From positions 5,154,222 through 5,218,221 of the forward strand of contig BROE01000025.1 of the NCBI GenBank assembly GCA_036571765.1: 64,000 bases of DNA, given 5' to 3'. Positions within the stretch are counted from its first letter, which is position 1, and every line of letters starts with the position of its first letter. Origin of the DNA: Plecoglossus altivelis (taxonomy: Eukaryota; Chordata; Actinopteri; Osmeriformes; Plecoglossidae). The position numbers and the translations under genes are program-made. The notes beneath the pieces were generated by a model. It saw nothing but the letters and a program-made list of their open reading frames with translations, made no database searches and was not told the DNA's origin. This document shows positions 12,401 through 24,659 of the stretch, piece after piece.

Positions 12401-12597
12401 CTACCGGGAGGCGGCCCCGGGGGAGACCCAGGACACGCTGTAGGGACTATGTCTCTCAGCTGGCATGAGAACGCCTTGGGTTCCCCCTTTAGGAGCTGGA
12501 GGAGGTGTGTGTGGAGAAGGACGTCTAGGCCTCTCTGCTCAGACTGCTGCCCCCGCGACCCGGCCCCGCATAAGCAGAAGAAAATGGATGGATGGTG
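9480..12597 (+). mobile_element. Rex3-like (RTE clade) LINE, nearly full length, inactivated
   Basis: The element starts near 9480 with the leader seen in fish RTE elements and ends at 12580-12597 in AGAAAATGGATGGATGG. A GATG-repeat 3' tail is characteristic of Rex3. In order it encodes an apurinic-type endonuclease (LLGDFNAHVG near 10264; a DFVV...LSTDHHLVVSW end near 10480-10580), a linker, then reverse transcriptase. RT motifs include QGCPLPPVLFIVFMDRISRD near 11700-11760 and FTDDV near 11815, where the catalytic F-A-D-D is altered to F-T-D-D. The KFKYLGVFTSEG segment follows near 12005. The frame is broken by several shifts and stops, for example at about 10590, 10840 and 11440. Length is about 3.1 kb, close to a complete element. 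It is not a host gene. Confidence 0.9.
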
Positions 12598-12599
12598 TT

Positions 12600-14937
12600 T
12601 AAATAACTTGACAGAAATATTATGTCTGAGCTAAATTATAAGCAATTATGGCAATGGATGCTTTCTGAAAGACTGGAGGGCTGTAGCAATTTCATCAGTT
12701 ACTTTCCTGGTTTGTTTGTTTCCATGGTTCCACTTTGAAGCTCTATCATAGAATTCCTACTTGGAATGTTAGCATATTGCTATGTGTATGACATGACAGA
12801 CATTTTAAATGACTTTTTAGAACAAAAAAGACACCAAGCAGTGTGTATTTTATTTGCCTCCCCTTTGAATGCCACTTTCAAGACATTACTACACAAAAAA
12901 GGATATCCCGAGAAAGGTGGATTTTGAGGAGTATGGCTCCATAGACCTCCATTCATTCAGCACTTATGGAACCTCAGTGGAACTGCAACCAGTTCAGAAG
13001 CCAGAAGTTTCCGAGAGTGGGAGTGCTCCCCTTTTTAGACATTCTCTGATCTGCCATAACCAATTAGCTAGTGTTCGCCTTAGCCAACACCTTCACAACG
13101 GAACGAGCTGGAACATCAAACTTTTTCTGAACCCCATGGGGAGGAGGATGACAACAAACTAAACTCAAAGATCGTTCTTGTTCCAGATTTAACTTCTGGA
13201 TATTCGGCAGCGTTACCACAATGGACTGAAAGGCTTTGCTTGCATCCGTCTCCACCATGATTACTGGACTACAACTCAAACTAGCGCACAACCTCAACAT
13301 CATCGTTTTCAGACACTCCCTCTGTTCACTGATTGGACCGCCAAAACTTTGCCTGACAAAACCTGGCTAATATACCGCAAACCCAGACTATATACAGGAG
13401 CAAAATGGTAATTGAGTGGAAGTACGTAGGAGGCTGTAGCTCCGCTAACCAACCAATGCATCCTTGATAAAAAGGATTTATCAAGAGCACTTTTGGATAT
13501 CTTTGGCCTTCTTGGTGACTATTGTTCTTTGGTCATTTATAAATCAAAATTTTTCCCCTTGTGGTCGTGCCAACTTGTTGTACGTCATCTCTCATTGCAA
13601 GTACAGTTCTAATCCAAAGAACAAAAGATTGTTTAATGCATAACTGACAGATAACTGCATTATTTTACGTAGGAGAGAGGCAAGAGTGGAGATATTTCAA
13701 ATTTATTTTCATGTTAATACCATAAATATACAAAACTCAAACTATTTCACATGCGACAAAGGCCAGACAAGAGTGCATCTGCGCTTTAGATTTTTTTTCC
13801 TTCTTTTCAGATGATTGAGATTTAAGGATTATGGAGGAAAAAAACCAGATAATTTCAATTTTACAAAATATACAGGTGTCCCTTTTTGTATGGTTATCAG
13901 AAGCAGTACCAGGTCACAGAGGAACATACACAGATTAGTCTTACCTGGTTGGCCTGACCATCCTCAAACAGAGCTGAACAACACACTACACTGCCATCAC
14001 GGCTGAATACTCTCGCTGTGTCTGTTTACATCTTTTATCAGGGGTCTGAATCCAGTGTTGCTAAAGAAGCTTGGACACAGACAATTGACAGACTTTTGTT
14101 ACACAGCTAACAAACACACAGGAGTGTTTAAGTGAGCAAAACATTTAAAAGCGAACCTGTCGGAGTTTAACAGCTGTTTAACAATAGGTGGTTACGTGGG
14201 CTCTGGGGGCAGAAATGGGAGTATTTACACACAGCCACGCACGCACACACAGGCAGGCATGCACGCACCACACACACGCCAGGGGTGGATATATTGTGAC
14301 TCTGGCTGGATAGCATGATGGGTGTGCTCAGCACATTCACTTACTCCTTTATCCTGCCTGATTTCACGTGCCCGTGCAGAGTCACTACTTAAAAATGTCA
14401 CTGCTGAGTCACTACTTTAACAGGCCCAAGGTGAGTCACTGTTGAATCACTACTCTAACAAGCCAGAGTCGCTAAACACTTGATAGATAACTGACTAAAG
14501 TTGACACTACTCAATGACACATTAATAAACCATAAATAAAAATACAACATGTCTACACAAAACATTAAATGTGCAATTAGTTAACAGAAAAAAAACGACT
14601 TTCTTCCAGAACACAAAACCAATACTGCTAAAAAAAAGAATGTCTTCAAACACCAACACTTGTGACCTTTGAATGATCTGACTGCTAGGTCTTTCAATAA
14701 ACTGTCAGTGTTTATATATGACCTCTAGGTCTGCCAACAAGCCGTCAGTCTTCATTGTTGGAACACACCAGCGTTTAAGTCAAGGTTCTTCACTGTAGCT
14801 TCACTGACTGGGGTGAACTAACAAATCGACTGAGCACTGTTACAGACACACACGTCAGTAGTATCACATTCAGTAGCATCTCTGGGTAGCAAACAGTCTA
14901 ATCTGTGTGACTAACCTGACTTAGGGTCTCTCTCAAA

Positions 14938-15000
<63 letters not shown>

Positions 15001-15397
15001 CAGTAAAGCTGTATGATGAATGGATTTGAGGAGGGCTTGTGAGTGTTTTAAGGGGTTGGACTGGGTCGTAGTGGTATGTGTGTGAGTGGTAGGGGGTTGA
15101 GTTGGCATATCAAAGTGTGTGTTTGCCAGGAGGATTAAGTATCTGTGTTCGTCTGCTAGAGCATTTCTGCGTGTGTTAAAGTGTGTTTCTGTCTAAGTGT
15201 ACATGCATGCATGTGTATGTATTTTTGGCGTGTGCGTCTGTTAGTCTTAGTGTATGTTTGTTTCTGAGTGCACTCATGTTTATGTGAAAGTGTATGCATG
15301 CGTCTGTGTGTCTGAGTGCATGTCTGTGACTGTATGTGAATTTGTGTGTGTGAGAGTATGCGTGTGTGAGTGTGTGTATGTATGTAGGAGTGTGTGC
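12600..15397. other. Intergenic / SCAMP1 3' flank
   Basis: This region holds the downstream part of SCAMP1, which is on the minus strand, presumably including its 3' UTR. Contents I can name are three short copies of a GAGTCACTACT-type motif (14380-14460), two of which contain TGAGTCA, CA-rich stretches at 14215-14280, a pure CA repeat at 14943-14996 and GT-rich sequence from 15060 to 15395. I see no other gene. Confidence 0.4.
14943..14996. repeat. CA dinucleotide microsatellite
   Basis: An uninterrupted CA run of about 27 units sits downstream of the SCAMP1 stop codon. It is likely length-polymorphic. The open frames rich in Val-Cys or His-Thr around it are microsatellite artefacts. Confidence 0.95.
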
Positions 15398-18300
15398 TCA
15401 TGGCTGGGGTTTAAATGCTCCTCGGGCAGCATTGGTAGCAGCTGAGGCAGCAGCATTAGCTGCCGCTGTCTGGACGGTCTTGTTAGCCATCACCCCTGTA
15501 GCGAACTCTTGCTGGGCCTTCTCAAAGCTGGCGCCGGTGGTCCGGTACAGCCCGTGGACCTTAGAGGACAGATGAGAATCAAGGCTGTGTTTCTGTGTGT
15601 CTATGTGAGAGGTGTGTATGTATGTCACTACGAGAGAGTGTGTCTGACAGAGTGTTGGCGTGAGAGCGTTTGTGAGGGTTACCTTTTTGAACATGATGAG
15701 AGAGCCTACAGACAGGGCAGTGAACAGAGCAGCGATCAGCAGCATGATGATGCCCACAGGGATGCTGGTGTTGAGCCCTGTTAGAGCTGCTATCCAGCCA
15801 CTGCAACACATAAAAACACATGCCAGAACGCAGGACAATGTCAACATAGCCACACATGCAGGCAGTGTAACCTGGAGTAGAGCTGAAGATCTTTTGATTG
15901 TTTTATACAAGCCATGGCTTAAGTGATAAATGGTGGCGTTCTAGTTGTGGCACTATTAATGAGGAGCAAAGGAGAATATTTTGCAACCAAACCTCTATTT
16001 CTGCACTCAATCAACGTGAGCACAGAATAGAAGTTTGCACCTAGTTTGCCAGCTCTGCTAGAAGCCTGCACTACTATGCTATCGCTTTGCACTTCTCTAT
16101 GGCTCTTTGGAATCGTTGGAAATCTTTGAAAATGTTGTCCACTTAGAAATTCGTCAGACACTCTTCAGATGTTAGTGATCGAAGACTCCACTCCCCATAC
16201 ATTCTCTGTGAGTCACTGATGATAGTGCCTGGGCGCTGAGGTACCAACATGCTAACCTTAGTGTTCTGTCTAACAATTAAGCTAGTTTCTGACCCGTTCA
16301 CTGTGATGTCAAGCTATGACATCGATTACACCTGCTGCTCTCAACCTGTAGCTGGTTTGGTTTTATGCAGCCCATGTGGTCATAATGGTCATTCTTACAG
16401 CTGGGTTTAGGATTTGAATATAACTGACCTCATTTTGGCGGTACACCTGGCCTGTTGAAACAGGCTCCACCCATGCTGGAGATGTGCTTTTCATATGTCA
16501 AGGAACATAGACGTTAGTCTAAATCAGAATTGACAATAGAAAAGTGATTCTCAATCCTGGTCCTTGTGCACTTGCCCTGCACGTTCTAGATCTTTCCCTG
16601 CTCCTACACACCTAATTCAAACGAATGGGTTATTCATCATGAACTTAAGCAGAAGTCTGATAACAAGCCGTTCACTTGAATCAGGTTTATTCAAGTTAAA
16701 GACTAGATCCTGGTGAAATATGAAAGTATCATGGCCCTCAAGAGCTCCCAGGCTCAGCACTGTTAGGAGCAGGGAGGAGGACTTTAAAGAGGTTCTTTAA
16801 GAGTGTCTTGAGAAGAAAAGAAAATTGAGGAAAGACAAAAAGGTAGGAGAAATATTTGACCAACACTGAATGACAGTGAGTTAATGAAATGCTACATACA
16901 GTGCCTTGCAAAAGTATTCACCCCCTTGAACTTTGTGACCTTTTGCCACATTTCAGGCTTCAAACATAAAGTTATGAAACTGTAATTTTTGGTGAAGAAT
17001 CAACAACAAGTGGGACACAATCATGGACATTTATTGGATATTTCAAACCTTTTTAACAAATAAAAAACTGAAACATTGGGCACGCAAAATTATTCAGCCC
17101 CTTTACTTTCAGTACAACAAACTCTCTCCAGACGTTCAGTGAGGATCTCTGAATAATCCAATCTTGACCTAAATGACTAATGATAATAAATGGAATCCAC
17201 CAGTGTGTAATCAAGTCTCCGTATAAATGCACCTGTACTGTGATAGTCTCAGAGGTCCGTTTAAAGCGCAGAGAGCACCATGAAGAACAAGGAACACACC
17301 AGGCAGGTCTGAGATACTGTTGTGAAGTTTAAAGCTGGATTTGGATACAAAAAGATTTCCTAAGCTTTAAACATCCCAAGGAGCACTGAGCAAGCGATAA
17401 TATTGAAATGGAAGGAGTATCAGACCACTGCAAATCTACCAAGACCTGGCTGTCCCTCTAAACTTTCAGCTCATACAAGGAGAAGACTGATCAGAGATGC
17501 AGCCAAGAGGCCCATGATCCCTCTTGATGAACTGCAGAGATCTACAGAGGTGGGAGACTCTGTCCATAGGACAATAATCAGTCATATACTGCACAAATCT
17601 GGTCTTTATGGAAGAGTGGCAAAAGGAAAGCCATTTCTTAAAGATATCCATAAAGTGTCGTTTAAAGTTTGCCACAAGCCACCTGGGAGACAAACCAAAC
17701 ATGTGGAAGAAGGTGCTCTGGTCAGATGAAACCAAAATCGAACTTTTTGGCAACAATGCAAAACGTTATGTTTGGTGTAAAAGCAACATAGCTCATCACC
17801 CTGAACACACCATCCCCACTGTCAAACATGGTGGTGGCAGCATCATGGTTTGGCCCTGCTGTTCTTCAGCAGGGACAGGGAAGATAGTTAAAATTGATGG
17901 GAAGATGGATGGAGCCAAATACAGGACCATTCTAGAAGAAATCCTGATGGAGCCTGCAAAAGACCTGAGATTGGGGCAGAGATTTGTCTTCCAAGAAGAC
18001 AATGATCCAAAACATAAAGCAAAATCTACAATGGAATGGTTCACAAATAAACATATCCAGATGTTAGAATGGCCAAGTCAAAGTCCAGACCTGAATCCAA
18101 TCGAGAATCTGTGGAAAGAACTGAAAACTGCTGTTCACAAATGCTCTCCATCAAACCTCACTGAGCTTGAGCTGTTTTGCAAGGATAAATGTGCAGAAAT
18201 TTCAGTCTCTCAATGTGCAAAACTGAGAGACATACCCAAACTGACTTACAGCTGTAATCGCAGCAAAAGGTGGCGCTACAAAGTATTAACTTAAGGGGGC

Positions 18301-21300
18301 TGAATAATTTTGCACGCCCAATTCTTCAGTTTTTTATTTGTTAAAAAGGTTTGAAATATCCAATAAATTTCATTCCAGTTCATGATTGTGTCCCACTTGT
18401 TGTTGATTCTTCACAAAAAATTACAGTTTATATCTTTGTTTGAAGCTTGAAATGTAGCAAAAGGTTGCAAAGTTCAAGGGGGCCAAATACTTTCGCAAGG
18501 CACTGTATGTGATTGTGCAGGGAAAATATTTGTGGTTGATCTCACTAGGGATGTGCTCACATCCACCGTTCAACGAAGAAGCACCACAAATGAAAGAGAA
18601 CTAAATTAATATATCTGGCAACTGGGAAATACAACGGAGTTGCAGTGATAGCTAGGCCTTTAGCAACCTTCCATCAACAGATTCACTGAATCTACTCACA
18701 GCAGCATCACTGAATTACAGCACTTTCAATCTCACTTTGTGGCACTGTTCATATCAAATCCTCTGCACGTTAACAATTGGCTAGCTAAAACTTTAAAGAA
18801 TGAGTAGCACCAGGGCAACCGCACCTCCTCATTAAGGTCAAGCTTTCAGTCCCTTGCTTGCTCAAAGTTACTTTCCTAAACCAAAGTTTTGTTTTAGGAG
18901 TCATTTGTCTATTAAATGTTTTGGTTGAGTCAGGAGCTCCCAGAGTATTCTCAGAATGTTTGTGAATATGACCCTAGCTGTCTCTCTATTCAATATGTAA
19001 TCAACCTTTTATCATACATCTCTCTCTCTTTTTTTAGGGTTCAGGTTGGTTACATTAGCAAATCGCCACACACACATGCATGCAGGACTCACCAAGTTCC
19101 CCAGCCAGTTATGCCTATGGACTGAAGCACGTGCACTCCAAACTGACAGATGTACACGAAGAAGAACACAAAGAACCGGAAAGAACTGTCGCTCCTAAAG
19201 GGAGGGGACAGGGGAGAATAGAGAGAAACTGTTAAGAGTTCTGTTTTTGTGCCACATCATTGTGTTGGTGTCTCCCATCTCCATGGCTACCTGAAGGCTC
19301 CATAGAGAGGTCTGTACCAGCAGACAAAAGAACAGGGGGTGAAGATCATAAACCATAGCATGGCCAGCCCGAAGTCCACACCACGTGACGCGTCCACACA
19401 GAACCAAGCCAGGCAGCCGAACATGTTGATGAAGAGCGTCCCTGTGTGGACTGGAGGGGAAGCACAGGCAGGGGATGTTGACACAACGCTAACAGCGGCA
19501 CCGTCACACAGTCACACAGTCACACAGTCACACAGTCACACAGTCACACAGTCACACAGTCACACAGTCACACAGTCACACAGTCACACAGTCTCTCTCT
19601 GTCTCTCTCTGTCTCTGTCTCTCTCTGTCTCTCTCTGTCTCTCTCTGTCTCTCTCTGTCTCTCTCTGTCTCTCTCTCCATTGCACTCACACATCCAGAGG
19701 TTGTACATGATCTTGACAGTCTTCTGGAACTCTACGGGAATGTCCACAGAGATGTCATGGTAGAAGCAAGGCCCCACAGGGAACTTCTCAGGCAGTGGGG
19801 GCCAGTTGTTCTGACGACCTGAAGACAGATGAATGATTCTTGTTACTGACTGGATGATGGGGAGAGTGTGCGCACGTATATGTTTAAGTGTGGTGAGTAG
19901 GCGTGTGTGTGGCGAGTGTGTGTGTGTAGTCTGCGTACCTCCTGCTGCACCCAGTGACTGGATCTCTCGTTCCCTGCGGTCCAGCTCAGCTGCTTTCTTC
20001 TCCAGCTCCTCCTGCCTCCTCATCAACTCTGCCTGTGCCCGGGCCTGGTCCTAGTGCACACACGGTTTAAATCAATTAACTGTTGATATGTTGTAGTCCT
20101 CTGTGTAACATGTTGGATTAGGACAATCAGGGTCTCAGGGAGGGTTTACTAGGCTTTAAAAGTTAACCAACACACACAAACCAAATATTCACGACTAACA
20201 CACTAGTATGCTATTCAAAGATTTGGGCTCTGAAATGAAGTAGAGAGAGTGAGACAGTGTAAAGAGGGGAACAGATGGAGTGGGAGGGGGAGACCAGGAG
20301 AGACAAAGGGAAGCAGAGAAGACATATAAAGGAATGTTTGGAGAGATGAGACGATACCTGGGTTCTTCGCTGATGCCCAACAGACAGAGAGTAGAAAGAC
20401 AAAGAAAGGTGAGCCAGAGTCCAAAAGTAGGTGTGCGAAGAGTGAGAGTGTGTGTGTGTGTGCCTGTGTGGTCCTGGGTGTGTTTGAATGCGTGTGTGTG
20501 GTACCTGGGTTTGAGCAGCTTGCTGGGAGTAGGCTGGAGGTTCTTCGGTGGGGTTCATGATGGCAGGCTGAGTGTTGGGTATAGGGGCTGCTTTGGAGGC
20601 ATTACCTGGGGGGGTCTGAAAGAACACACATACAATGTTTGATATGTAAGGTGTGAAATGTGCCAATTTCGGAGTTGTATCCCCTTCCACAGTTAGCCAA
20701 GCTGAGAGTGCAGTCTCCCCTCCTACAATTAGCCTAGCTGAGAGTGCGGTCTCCCTTCCTACAGTTAGCCTATGTGAGAGTGCAGTCTCCCCTCCTAAAG
20801 TTAGCCTAGCTGAGAGTGCAGTCTCCCCTCCTAAAGTTAGCCCACCTGAGAGTGCCATCTCTCCTTCTACAGATAGCTAAACTTGGAGTGCTGTCACTCT
20901 TCATACAGCCAGCCTATCTGGAAGTCCTGTCTTCCATACTACTACTACTATCTGGAAGTGTAGTTCCCCCTCCTACGGTTAGCCTAGCTGGCAGGGTGAA
21001 TCTCTCCTACAGTTAGCATAGCTGGTAGAGCTGTTCTCTGCTATAGTAAGACCAGATGAGATTTCAGTTTAGAGGCAGGCTGGACGGGGGCAAAAGAGCT
21101 CACCGGTCTGCCATCAGTGAAGGGATTGTATTCCTCCAGCCCACCAGGAGGAGTGGTTCGGGTCACCTGGGTCACTGATGGGTCCTGTAAGAGGGAGAGA
21201 AGTGAATGAGAGGAAAAGAGCATGACAGGAAAAGAGCATGAGAGAAAGAGAGAGCATAATAGAGAGGAACAGAGAAATAAGTTGGTGAGAGAGAGAGAGA

Positions 21301-23005
21301 GAGAAAGGGTTGAGGGGGAGAGAGACAGTGAGAGATACTGATAGAGAAACAGAGAGAGAAGGCTGGGTCCACAACTAACACTGGGAAAGTCTATCAACAG
21401 ACCAAGTGTCAAATAGTGAGTTCAAACTCAAATTAGAACTAAATTAGCCTGCCTTCAGCAGGCACCTTTCCCAGTGTATATCCCTGTATATTCTTGCTTC
21501 CATTCTCAGCTTCTTTTGGACACTTGCATCCGTCAGATAGATCTCTAACATTTCATAAAGCAAGCTATTACAAGTCTGATTCAGGAGTGTCTGATGAAGA
21601 AATGAAAGTGAGGAAGGTTGTATACCCAGTATGTTCAAACAAACTCTCACGAGACCTGCACAATGAATCGACAGACAGAGCACGCTCACAGATCTAGACC
21701 TGCTTCCCCATGTATCAGATTTAACACATTAACTCACTCCTCATTATATATACCTCCCATCCAAACCATGGAATTGCTAACGTTTGTGAAGGCAGTTATT
21801 GCGTGTGAGTCAAGGGGAAACTAGTATGATGCTTGGAGTGGACAAGTGAAGGAGCTACGCAATGACATGAGGGACGCCAGCTATGGGCCTACTGATGTCA
21901 ATCTCCTGATTTCAGATCACTCCTCTGGTCTAAGGAATCGTGACCTGGTCTGACAGAGGAGGGGAAGAACCCCTTTATAAGAACAACTGGATTCCATACA
22001 GATTGTACTGTGTCCACAGTGACAACCACAAACTGTTTGATACATTGGGACTGGAGTATGTGGTACGCATACATAGTCACGAGACAAGAGATGTTTCCAT
22101 ACAGGTACACTGGGTCTGAAGATACCTAATATTCAGGCTGCTGAGTGATGAACTATTAGTCATTGTTATCCTGGAATGATTTGAAGTCTTATCGTGTTTA
22201 ACGAGGATGCAGAAATTGAGTCTGACTTACTTTTCTGTAATATGAGAGATTACTTTAGACTTCTCTAACGTGAGAGCCATGAACAGTACACAGTGTTCCT
22301 GACAGATGTAGGGCTACGATATCTGGCCAATAACTGCACAACTTAATTCGAAAGCGATAGGCATATTGGATAGAGCAGGCCTACAATTATCCTGAAAAAC
22401 AAGCAGTCTATGCAATCTTGTTGCTAAGCCAGAGGCACACTGTGGCGTTGTTACAGTTATACAGTTCTGTAGCTACAGCGATTTAATGGTTGAAAAGCTA
22501 TCTCTTGCTTCAAGCAAAACCTAGTTTACATTTCCAGCTATCTGCGATCAGATAGATTGTACACGTTTTGTAAATTTGCAATGTTGTCTGCCATTTCATC
22601 ATATTGTGCCAGCATATTAACGTACTTATTAACCTAAAGTTAATATTTATAACCTGAATATCGATCCCTTTTCAACAGCTATCTAGTTGTTATCTTAACT
22701 ATCATTACCTTAACGATTATGTTACAGTTAATCTCATTCACTTGTCGTCTGCTAACATTAGGTAGCTGGCTATTGAAAATAAAATAGTATGATTCTTCAG
22801 CTCAAACAAGAATCGGGTTGTCACTGTCTGCAACCTACAGTACGAGATCATGTAGCTAACGTTAGCTACCTAGCAAGCTCCGTCTAACAGTGGTGCAGTG
22901 GCTTGCTGGATAGCTAACGTTAGATAGCTTGCTGTCTAGCCTGGCTACCTGAAAAGGGTTGCTGAAGTCTGGATCTGCGAACGGGTTGCTGTCAAAATCG
23001 GACAT
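15398..23005 (-). CDS. scamp1: Secretory carrier-associated membrane protein 1, 9 coding exons
   Basis: Four-span membrane protein of recycling and secretory vesicles, with roles in endocytosis and exocytosis. Coding exons in transcript order are 23005-22949, 21184-21104, 20615-20505, 20050-19939, 19818-19690, 19441-19291, 19194-19093, 15800-15683 and 15559-15398. They total 1023 nt, or 340 aa plus TGA, against 338 aa in human. The N-terminus has NPF repeats (residues about 7-18: NPFADPDFSNPF; a third NPF at about 38-42), which bind EH-domain proteins. A coiled coil follows (about 88-115, RRQEELEKKAAELDRRERE). The core has four membrane segments with the conserved cytosolic CWYRPLYGAFR loop at about 203-214. 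The tail carries YRTTGASFEKAQQEFATGVM. Phases agree at every junction and no frame is broken. SCAMP1 is favoured over SCAMP2/3 by the tail and N-terminus. Intron 8 is 3.3 kb and holds a Tc1 element. Confidence 0.95.
16899..18505 (+). mobile_element. Complete Tc1-like DNA transposon with dead transposase
   Basis: Terminal inverted repeats begin CAGTGCCTTGCAAAAGTATT at 16899 and end in the complementary CTTTCGCAAGGCACTG at 18505, flanked by TA on both sides, the Tc1/mariner target. The inside resembles a single transposase gene of about 340 codons. The helix-turn-helix part includes PRPGCPSKLSAHTRRRLIRD (from 17433). The DDE domain lies in another frame (17690-18294): LWSDETKIELFG, FQEDNDPKHKAKS and SPDLNPIENLWKEL supply D, D and E. 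The frame is broken by a TAA at about 17359 and a frameshift near 17650-17690. It is inserted in SCAMP1 intron 8, opposite to that gene's direction. Confidence 0.93.
19502..19677. repeat. 8-bp satellite followed by CT-rich microsatellite
   Basis: About eleven exact copies of the octamer GTCACACA run from 19502 to 19591, followed by TCTCTCTCTG-type repeats up to 19677. The array lies in SCAMP1 intron 5 and ends only 13 bp from the donor of exon 5 at 19690, close enough for length changes to matter for splicing. Confidence 0.92.
20660..21030. repeat. 37-bp minisatellite in SCAMP1 intron 2
   Basis: Roughly nine diverged units contain TTAGCCTAGCTGAGAGTGCA followed by GTCTCCCCTCCTA. Central units (20700-20850) are near identical and the outer ones are degraded. 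The open frame with a repeated A-E-S-A-V-S-P-P-like pattern is the direct translation of the repeat and not a gene. Confidence 0.9.
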
Positions 23006-23159
23006 TGTGGTCAGTCTTCAGATACTTCCGTCTTCAGCGATCTCCGGTGTAGAGTTCCCCAAAGCTCCAGGGAGGGTTTCAACCCGAGATCTGAGTCTCA
23101 ATCCAGCAGTCTCACCCTCTCCCTACCTATAGTCCGTTAGCTTACTAGCAGCCTAGCAG

Positions 23160-23250
23160 CAAAATGGCAGTTCGAGCTGTTCTGCAAGAGAGTGACGCGG
23201 AGCTACGTCACCTTTCCAGGACCGTGGACAGGGCCAAGAAGAATGACGTG
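23160..23250 (-). promoter_or_regulatory. Putative SCAMP1 promoter with CRE/ATF-like sites
   Basis: About 150-240 bp upstream of the SCAMP1 ATG are three TGACG/CGTCA cores: TGACG 23193-23197, ACGTCA 23205-23210 and TGACGT 23244-23249. An AAAATGGC (YY1-like) motif sits at 23161-23168. There is no TATA box. The arrangement is typical of housekeeping promoters bound by CREB/ATF factors. Only the motifs are directly visible; function is inferred. Confidence 0.45.
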
Positions 23251-23259
23251 ATCCCGCTC

Positions 23260-24120
23260 TTGGGCATAGACATAATATAGCTTCATTACCCTAGCCTGGC
23301 TCTACGTACATCCGCTCTATTTTCATTTCGGGACCAGGCTATCAATATCCTACCTACAGTAGGATAGTCAGATATAAAATGCTCAATTTTCTTTTTCAAA
23401 AGGCATTTTGAACATATAATCAGTCACACCAATCAATGGTCGTATTTAATGACCTCTGACCTTTTTCTCACAAAAAGTCTATTTGTGACTGGTTATGATT
23501 TGTCCAAATAAAAGTCTATTCCTGATGGCAATTATGATTATATTCAATATAGCCTGTTTGAAATTCGAAAATAAAACTAGAATACTCTGTGCATTTCTCA
23601 GTCATGATTAATTTTGGTGAATCAGCGATTTTGCTTGTAAAGTGTTGAATCTGCAACCTGAAAGTGCATCTGCCAATAGCCCTTCACACTGTTCCTTTTT
23701 CCGACAACGCAATTTTAAGCGATCTACACACAATAACAACATCTTAATCCACAAACAAACAAAAGAAACGTTGGAACAAATAAATTGAGTGATAAATTAA
23801 GTTTTAACAAGTTTGAGGCTTGATCATGAAAACAGTCAGGTCTACTTATGGCATGCAGCACAGATGTATATCACTGTCTGTTAGATCTGACCACAACACT
23901 GATGGAACCATCTGAAACAGCTCTCACAGTCAACCTGAAATTTTGTAATTTCACAATTTCAGTGAAATAGTATTGTGTTCAATACCTGTTTACAAGCTAT
24001 TAACCTGTCACTGTCGCCATGCGGATTTCCCACATCCCCACATAGGTTGCATGGTTAGGGTGTGTCAGATCCTATAGTCCCAAGATATGGGGGAGGAGGA
24101 TTTCGGGAGGTATGAAAAAC
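23260..24120. other. Intergenic, nothing recognised
   Basis: AT-rich sequence between the SCAMP1 promoter and a dispersed repeat. There are no exon-like frames or RNA signatures that I can support. Confidence 0.3.
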
Positions 24121-24124
24121 AGTG

Positions 24125-24650
24125 TTCAGTTCAATTCAATTTATTTTTGTAACGCCCAAAATCACAACAACAGTTGCCTCGAAGGGTGACAAAGATTCCA
24201 TCATTGGTCAATAAACAGAAAAGCAAGTTATACAATGTCCATATGATTTTAGCAAATGGACAACTGTCCCAGAACATCCCCTGTCCTTAGACCCTCCTTC
24301 TCGGCGAGGTAAAACAAAAAAAAAACCTGTGGGAAAAAGTTGAAACCTCGGGGAGAACCACAGTGAAGGAGAGATCCTACTCCCACGGACGGACAGGCTG
24401 TAGATGGTCCAGGACTGGCGCGCATCCATCTGCAGATGGACTGTAGAGAAAGAACCACTCAGGAGGAAGGAGGGGCTCATCTAGATCATCTAGTGTGAGG
24501 AGAGTTCAGCCATTCAGAGAAGTGGATCTGAGGAAAGCAGCTTGTCTGTTGTAGGAAGCATTCCTCCGACAGTTGAGGAGCACCGGAGCATCTGAGGAGC
24601 ACCTGATCTGTGGACTGGGTCCACAGATCAGGTGGACCCAGGTGTTGCCA
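24125..24650 (+). repeat. Dispersed fish repeat, copy 1 of 2
   Basis: It starts TCAATTCAATTTATTTTTGT and continues with GCCCAAAATCACAACAACAG and AACCTCGGGGAGAACCACAG. The same sequence recurs at 34445-35115, about 85-90 percent identical by eye. It has no coding potential. It ends near 24650 beside an inverted repeat containing CTGATCTGTGGAC and GTCCACAGATCAG. It is a common class of teleost interspersed repeat whose superfamily I cannot assign. Confidence 0.75.
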
Positions 24651-24659
24651 AAATCCTAC

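Noticed and set aside
10168..12443. Several long open frames that could pass for host genes
   Set aside because: They are endonuclease and reverse transcriptase pieces of the Rex3-like LINE, split by frameshifts.
21041..21412. Leu/Ser-rich open frame resembling a membrane protein
   Set aside because: It is mostly GA/CT-rich intron sequence; only the SCAMP1 exon 2 part (21104-21184) is genuine coding sequence.
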